The translations under genes and the position numbers were made by a program. Source: Aliidongia dinghuensis (GTDB taxonomy: Bacteria; Pseudomonadota; Alphaproteobacteria; ATCC43930; CGMCC-115725). From it: 64,000 nt of DNA. Shown here piece after piece: positions 60,175-64,000 of this stretch (position 1 is the stretch's first letter; each line of letters starts with the position of its first letter). The stretch spans positions 124,001 to 188,000 of the forward strand of contig NZ_BMJQ01000002.1 of NCBI RefSeq assembly GCF_014643535.1, written 5' to 3'. A model generated the notes under the pieces. It did no database searches, was not told where the DNA came from, and saw only the letters and a list, made by a program, of their open reading frames with translations.

Positions 60175-60998
60175 GGCAGGAACCGGCCGATCTCGGTCAA
60201 GACGCCGCGGCCCGCGCTGAGCGCCGGCCGGGCGTGATGGACGAAGAAGATCGCATAGGCCGGCAGCACGGTGAACAGTGCGATCGCCTTCACCGGCAGC
60301 GTCACGTAGAACACGTGCAGCTGCGGCGCCATGCGCGCGACGAGCGCCATCGCCGCCTCGACCATGAACAGGACGACGAACAACGGCCCGCCCAGCAGCA
60401 GGGCGAGCTCCATCACCCGATCGATGAGGCCCAGGACAAGCGGTGCCGTGTCGGCGCTCATCGGCGGCAGGGCGGCGAAGGCCGGCCACAGGCGGTAGCT
60501 CTCATAGAGCGCCTGCAGCATGAGGTCCGGCCCGCCGCCGACATAGAACAGCCCGACCAGGATCAGCTCGAAGAACGTGCCGCTCATCGACGCGACGTCG
60601 ATCGCCGTCGGATCGGTGAGATAGGCCATGGACGAGCCGCGCTGCAGGTCCAGCACGTCGCCCATGGAGGTGGCGGCCCAGAACGGCACGCCGAATCCCA
60701 GGCCCAGGAGCAGGCCGACGACGGCCTCCTTGGTCAGCAGCAGCACGACCCAGGCCGGATCCGCGGCCAGCAGCTGGTCGATCGAGCCCGACAGGTGCCA
60801 GGCGACGGGCAGCGACAGGGCGAGTGCCACCGCGAGACGCCGGAGGCCGGTCAAGCCGGCGCGCGTGAACACCGGCAGCACCAGCACCATGATCGACAGG
60901 CGCGCCATCGTCACGGTCATCAGCATGAGATAGCCGAAGCCGGTGCGCAGCAGGGCGTCCGACAGCAGGGCCGCGGCCGGGACCGGCAGTGCCGCCAT
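60171..60998 (-). CDS. sctT: Type III secretion export apparatus protein SctT
   Basis: 275 residues, FliR/YscT/SpaR family, about six membrane helices. Typical features are VLPVFTRAGLTGLRRLAVAL near residue 40, FWAATSMGDVLDLQRGSSMA and AAMALVARMAPQLHVFYVTLPVKA. It sits at the base of the export gate with SctR and SctS. Only 3 bases separate it from the sctS stop. Confidence 0.93.
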   Translation of the reverse strand: MAALPVPAAALLSDALLRTGFGYLMLMTVTMARLSIMVLVLPVFTRAGLTGLRRLAVALALSLPVAWHLSGSIDQLLAADPAWVVLLLTKEAVVGLLLGLGFGVPFWAATSMGDVLDLQRGSSMAYLTDPTAIDVASMSGTFFELILVGLFYVGGGPDLMLQALYESYRLWPAFAALPPMSADTAPLVLGLIDRVMELALLLGGPLFVVLFMVEAAMALVARMAPQLHVFYVTLPVKAIALFTVLPAYAIFFVHHARPALSAGRGVLTEIGRFLP

Positions 60999-61001
60999 CG
61001 G

Positions 61002-61271
61002 CTAGCGGACCAGGGTCGGGAAGGCGTCGAACACCTGGCGCGCCTGCTCGACCAGCGGGCCCAGCATCCAGGGGCCGGCTGCGATCAGCAGGACCAGCAC
61101 GCAGACGAGCTTGATCGCTTGCGGCAGGGTCTGGTCCTGGATCTGCGTTACCGCCTGCAGCAGGCCCACGATCAGGCCGACGACGACCGAGATCGCAAGC
61201 GCCGGCAGGGACAGGAGCAGCACCAGCATCAGGATGTTGCTCGCATGCTCGATGATCTGGGGTTCGTTCAT
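61002..61271 (-). CDS. sctS: Type III secretion export apparatus protein SctS
   Basis: 89 residues, FliQ/YscS family with two membrane helices (MLVLLLSLPALAISVVVGLI, LVCVLVLLIAAGPWMLGPLV) and the conserved AVTQIQDQTLPQAIKL loop. Part of the helical export gate. Its ATG follows the sctR stop by 27 bases. Confidence 0.93.
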   Translation of the reverse strand: MNEPQIIEHASNILMLVLLLSLPALAISVVVGLIVGLLQAVTQIQDQTLPQAIKLVCVLVLLIAAGPWMLGPLVEQARQVFDAFPTLVR

Positions 61272-61298
61272 GTCTGAGGTTCGCTCATGGGGGGCTGC

Positions 61299-61952
61299 TC
61301 AGCGATAGCTCAGCACGAGCCCGTGCAGCAGCCGGCCCCAGCCGTTGATCATGACGAACAGGAACAGCTTGAACGGCACCGAGATGACGAGCGGCGACAC
61401 CATGGTCATGCCCATCGCCATCAGCACGTTCGAGATGATGAGGTCGATCGCGATGAACGGCAGATAGAGCAGGAAGCCGATCTCGAACGCGCGGGTCAGC
61501 TCCGAGATCACGAAGGACGGGATCAGCACCAGCAGGCTGTCCGCCGGCATGTCGTCGGTCGCGGTGTCGCCCCAGACCTGGCGGCTGGCACCTACGAAGA
61601 AATCATGCTCCGTCGGGTCGATGAAGCGGGTGAGATGGTCGCGCAGCGGCGGCGTCACCCGGGCGACGGCGGCCTGCCAGCCGGCGCTGCTGTGCAGGTC
61701 GAGATCGGGAGCGGCGAGACGGCCGTAGAGCTGGCTTGCGAGCGGGGCGGTCACGAACACGGTGAGCGCGATCGCGACGCTGTAGAGCACGAGATTGGGC
61801 GGTGTCTGCTGGGTGCCGAGCGCGTTTCGCACCAGGAACAGCACGACGGAAATCTTGAGGAATGCCGTGGCCGTCACGGCGATGAGCGGCAGAAGACCGA
61901 ATCCGATGCCGAGGGCGACCAGTGTTACGACATTGGATTGCACGTTATCCAT
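61299..61952 (-). CDS. sctR: Type III secretion export apparatus protein SctR
   Basis: 217 residues, FliP/YscR/SpaP family. Marks: TAFLKISVVLFLVRNALGTQQTPPN region, LVLIPSFVISELTRAFEIGF and LPFIAIDLIISNVLMAMGM, all strongly conserved in the family. Four membrane helices. The start overlaps the sctQ stop by 8 bases. Confidence 0.95.
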   Translation of the reverse strand: MDNVQSNVVTLVALGIGFGLLPLIAVTATAFLKISVVLFLVRNALGTQQTPPNLVLYSVAIALTVFVTAPLASQLYGRLAAPDLDLHSSAGWQAAVARVTPPLRDHLTRFIDPTEHDFFVGASRQVWGDTATDDMPADSLLVLIPSFVISELTRAFEIGFLLYLPFIAIDLIISNVLMAMGMTMVSPLVISVPFKLFLFVMINGWGRLLHGLVLSYR

Positions 61953-63066
61953 GATGCTGGGAGCCGGGGTGGTCGGGATCTTGATAGTCGAGGCTCAAGA
62001 CGCGGATGCCGACCTGGTCGCTAACCCGGACAAGCTCAGCCTGGCCGATGCGGCGGCCGTTCGCGATGATCGCGATCGGTGCGTCGGGCGAGCGCGGCAG
62101 GATCAGCACCTCGCCGGGGCCGAGCCGTTCCAGGCGGGCGAGCGGCAGTTCGAGGCGCCCGGCCTCGAAGGTCAGACGGATCGGTAGCGCGTCGAGCTGC
62201 TCGACCGGTTCTGCGTCTGCGGCATCGCCCATGGCGGCCTCCTCCTCGCTGGCGGAACGGATGAAAGGGGTGATCAGCCCGAGCCCATCGCCGATCCGGC
62301 GCGCGGTTGCCCGAGCGCCGTCGGGCCGCGTCAGCACGACCTCGTCCGGCGCCGGATCGAAGCCCGGCGGCAGGATCACGTCGCGTGGGCCCAGCGTGCG
62401 CAACGCGCCGAGCGCCACCCAGCAGCCGCCGATCTCGATCGCCAGCGGCACCGGCAACTGCCGCCAAACGCCGCGCGGCGCCGGCAGCCGGTCGAGGGAC
62501 CGGCAAACGAGCGCGGCGGTCTCGGGCGGCAGCGCCAGGCACAGCGTCTCGGTCGCGCCGCCGCGCCCGACGGCGAGGCCGAGCCGGAGTGCTGCGGGCG
62601 GGATGGCAGAGGGCGCTGCGACATCGAGAAAGCGGACCGTGAGCCCGGTTGCGCGCTCCAGCGCCTCGATCGGTTCGAGGAACGCCAGCTCGAGCAGCAG
62701 GGCAAGGACACGCGCGGCCGTCTTGGAGCGGCTTTGCGCCGTCCGGCCCGGCTCGACGGCTGCGAGCAGTGCGGTCACGAGCGCCGGCGGCAGCGACAGC
62801 CAGGCGGGGCTGTCGCCGAGCGCGAGCCGGATGGCGAAGGGCTGTTCGGGGCCTTGGTATTCGCCGAGCGAGCGCCAGATCGTGGGGCTCTCGGACAAGG
62901 CCGGCCAGTCGAGTGCGATCGGTTCGATGGGACGGAACAGCCGACCGCGCAGGCCGAGGCCGCGCGGATCGATCGGCCGCCCGAGCGGAACGGGTTGCAG
63001 CCCGGTCGACGGGGCGCCAGGCCGGTTGGTGACGATGCTCGCACGCACGGGCAGCTCGTCAAGCAT
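61945..63066 (-). CDS. sctQ: Type III secretion cytoplasmic ring (C-ring) protein SctQ
   Basis: 373 residues from ATG 63066, overlapping the sctO stop. The C-terminal SpoA/SurE-like domain (LDALPIRLTFEAGRLELPLA, LGPGEVLILPRS, NGRRIGQAELVRVSDQVGIR) is diagnostic of SctQ/FliN proteins. The N-terminal 250 residues are poorly conserved, as usual. It forms the sorting platform with SctK and SctL. Confidence 0.88.
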   Translation of the reverse strand: MLDELPVRASIVTNRPGAPSTGLQPVPLGRPIDPRGLGLRGRLFRPIEPIALDWPALSESPTIWRSLGEYQGPEQPFAIRLALGDSPAWLSLPPALVTALLAAVEPGRTAQSRSKTAARVLALLLELAFLEPIEALERATGLTVRFLDVAAPSAIPPAALRLGLAVGRGGATETLCLALPPETAALVCRSLDRLPAPRGVWRQLPVPLAIEIGGCWVALGALRTLGPRDVILPPGFDPAPDEVVLTRPDGARATARRIGDGLGLITPFIRSASEEEAAMGDAADAEPVEQLDALPIRLTFEAGRLELPLARLERLGPGEVLILPRSPDAPIAIIANGRRIGQAELVRVSDQVGIRVLSLDYQDPDHPGSQHHG

Positions 63067-63547
63067 CGGGCATGCCCCTTGGCTTGGCCCGCGCCGCGTC
63101 TTCGAGCTCGAACTCGGCGAGCAGCTCGTGCCGCGCCTCATCGGCCTGCTGCAGCTGACGCCGCTGGTCACATGCCCAGTCGAGCGCGTCGGCCGTGCGC
63201 CGGTAGGCTCGGCGCGATGCGGCCACCTTGTCCTCCGCCACGGCCACGTCCTGTTGGCGCCGGTCGAGCTCCACCCGGCGCTCCGCCGTACGGCGCGCGT
63301 CTTCAGCCATCCGCTCGATCGCATGGTGCAGGCGCTCGACCGAGATTGTGCCTTCCGTGAGGGCGCGGCGTTGCCGCTCGTCACGCTGTCGCTGCCGCTC
63401 GGCAGCTTCCTCGAACCGTCGCGTGGCATCCGCCGCTGCGTCCATGGCGGTCGAGGCATCCGCGTGATCTCGGGCGAGCGCCGCCTCGGCCCGCCGGGCG
63501 CGCAGATCGCGGCAGCGGACAAGCTGGATCCAGTCGCGCGCGTTCAT
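63059..63547 (-). CDS. sctO: Type III secretion stalk protein SctO (YscO-like)
   Basis: 162 residues, almost wholly charged alpha-helix with Arg/Glu/Ala heptads, a long antiparallel coiled coil as in YscO/FliJ. No sequence motif is diagnostic; the assignment rests on size, coiled-coil form and position between sctN and sctQ, the usual gene order. It overlaps sctN by ATGA. It should couple the ATPase to the export gate. Confidence 0.8.
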   Translation of the reverse strand: MNARDWIQLVRCRDLRARRAEAALARDHADASTAMDAAADATRRFEEAAERQRQRDERQRRALTEGTISVERLHHAIERMAEDARRTAERRVELDRRQQDVAVAEDKVAASRRAYRRTADALDWACDQRRQLQQADEARHELLAEFELEDAARAKPRGMPDA

Positions 63548-64000
63548 TTGAGGACCTCGCCCGTGAGGATCTCACCAAGCGCCGCCTCGAGCGCCGGCCA
63601 ATCGGTCGTCTCCTCGGGCCGCTGGCGCAAGAAGCGGTCGATCGCCGGCTTGCGGGCGATTGCCTCGTCGGCGAGCGCGTCGCTGCCGTGCCGGTATTCG
63701 CCGATGCGCAGGATGAGCTCGATTTCCGCATGCCGGTCGATGAGCATGCGCAGGCGGCCTGCCTGCCGGTGATGCGCCGGTGCTGCGACGGCATGGGCGA
63801 GCCGGCTCCGGCTGCGCAGGATATCGATTGCCGGAAAATGATCGGCCTGGGCGAGCGCGTTCGACAGCACGATATGGCCGTCGAGGATCGCCCGCGTCTC
63901 CTCGGCGATCGGGTCGTTCGTGCCGTCGCCTTCGACCAGCACGGTGTAGAAGGCGGTGATCGAGCCGGCAGCACCCGGCCCCGCGCGCTCTAGCAGGTTC
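63544..64000 (-). CDS. sctN: Type III secretion ATPase SctN, C-terminal part
   Basis: The last ~152 residues are visible; the gene continues past the right edge. The conserved SITAFYTVLVEGDGTNDPIA, EETRAILDGHIVLS, LAQADHFPAIDILRSRSRL segment belongs to the FliI/YscN hexameric ATPase (end of the nucleotide-binding domain), followed by the helical C-terminal domain. Frame from the window edge is open without interruption. Confidence 0.92.
   Translation of the reverse strand, partial: NLLERAGPGAAGSITAFYTVLVEGDGTNDPIAEETRAILDGHIVLSNALAQADHFPAIDILRSRSRLAHAVAAPAHHRQAGRLRMLIDRHAEIELILRIGEYRHGSDALADEAIARKPAIDRFLRQRPEETTDWPALEAALGEILTGEVLK

Noticed and set aside
56407-60237. A 1276-codon open frame on the plus strand
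   Set aside because: It is antisense to the NB-ARC regulator and sctU, low in complexity (Arg, Gly, Gln, Glu), without any recognisable motif.

Overview
This is a high-GC window with dense, strongly directional gene clusters, frequent ATGA/GTGA stop-start overlaps and several GTG or TTG starts. The gene families are typical of a metabolically versatile free-living or host-associated alphaproteobacterium: SmoEFGK-type polyol transport, many LysR/GntR/ROK/MarR regulators, a cspA-infA pair and a selenoprotein formate dehydrogenase. The order Rhodospirillales is my best guess, but nothing here proves the genus. The most foreign stretch is a low-GC insert at about 19.3-19.7 kb, next to an IS5-family element.

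Layout. 1-729: end of a TolC/NodT-type outer membrane efflux protein and a C-terminal-haem cytochrome c, closed by a 17-bp perfect hairpin. 750-1406: AraC regulator. 1683-11839: a self-contained selenium/formate island. fdnG (with an in-frame UGA for selenocysteine and a SECIS hairpin), fdnH, fdnI, fdhE and selD are on +. They meet selA, selB and the selenocysteine tRNA (selC) on -. The selB frame runs unbroken through the whole tRNA gene. 11968-18.6 kb: oxalate decarboxylase-like bicupin, LysR, an atypical SDR lacking the catalytic Tyr, a tautomerase, cspA, infA, a DMT exporter and a cystathionine-gamma-synthase-family enzyme, with a divergent Lrp regulator. 19.19-20.66 kb: IS5-family element whose left end is duplicated around an AT-rich passenger ORF.

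20.7-30.8 kb: orphan SdhA-like flavoprotein, MFS, LysR, PNPOx-fold protein, then a sugar-acid catabolic cluster (SDR, enolase-superfamily dehydratase, GntR, Ldh2-type dehydrogenase, MHS transporter). 30.8-36.9 kb: frameshifted DMT transporter, MarR, XRE-cupin regulator divergent from an amine/amino-acid oxidase, MHS transporter and amidase. 37-41 kb: LpxR-like lipid A deacylase, MlrC-like M81 protein and an LLM flavin monooxygenase. 41.2-46.2 kb: ROK regulator with a perfect palindrome upstream, and a ribose/fructose-type ABC importer (ATPase, permease, binding protein).

46.2-56.2 kb, minus strand: a polyol operon. It holds a SorC-type regulator, SmoEFGK-type transporter, fructokinase, xylulokinase and mannitol 2-dehydrogenase, enough to import hexitols or pentitols, oxidise them to fructose or xylulose and phosphorylate these. 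A small cassette with a free-standing DnaB-N-like domain sits between the regulator and the operon, between two near-identical 48-bp promoter-like modules. 56.3-64 kb, minus strand: the export-apparatus end of a type III secretion system (sctN partial, sctO, Q, R, S, T, U), followed by a large OmpR-wHTH/NB-ARC/TPR regulator. SctU lacks the NPTH autocleavage motif.

No rRNA, CRISPR array or replication origin was seen. The observations I rate highest are the selB/selC nested overlap, the SctU with APGE in place of NPTH, the IS-linked passenger gene, and the duplicated promoter module around the DnaB-N cassette.
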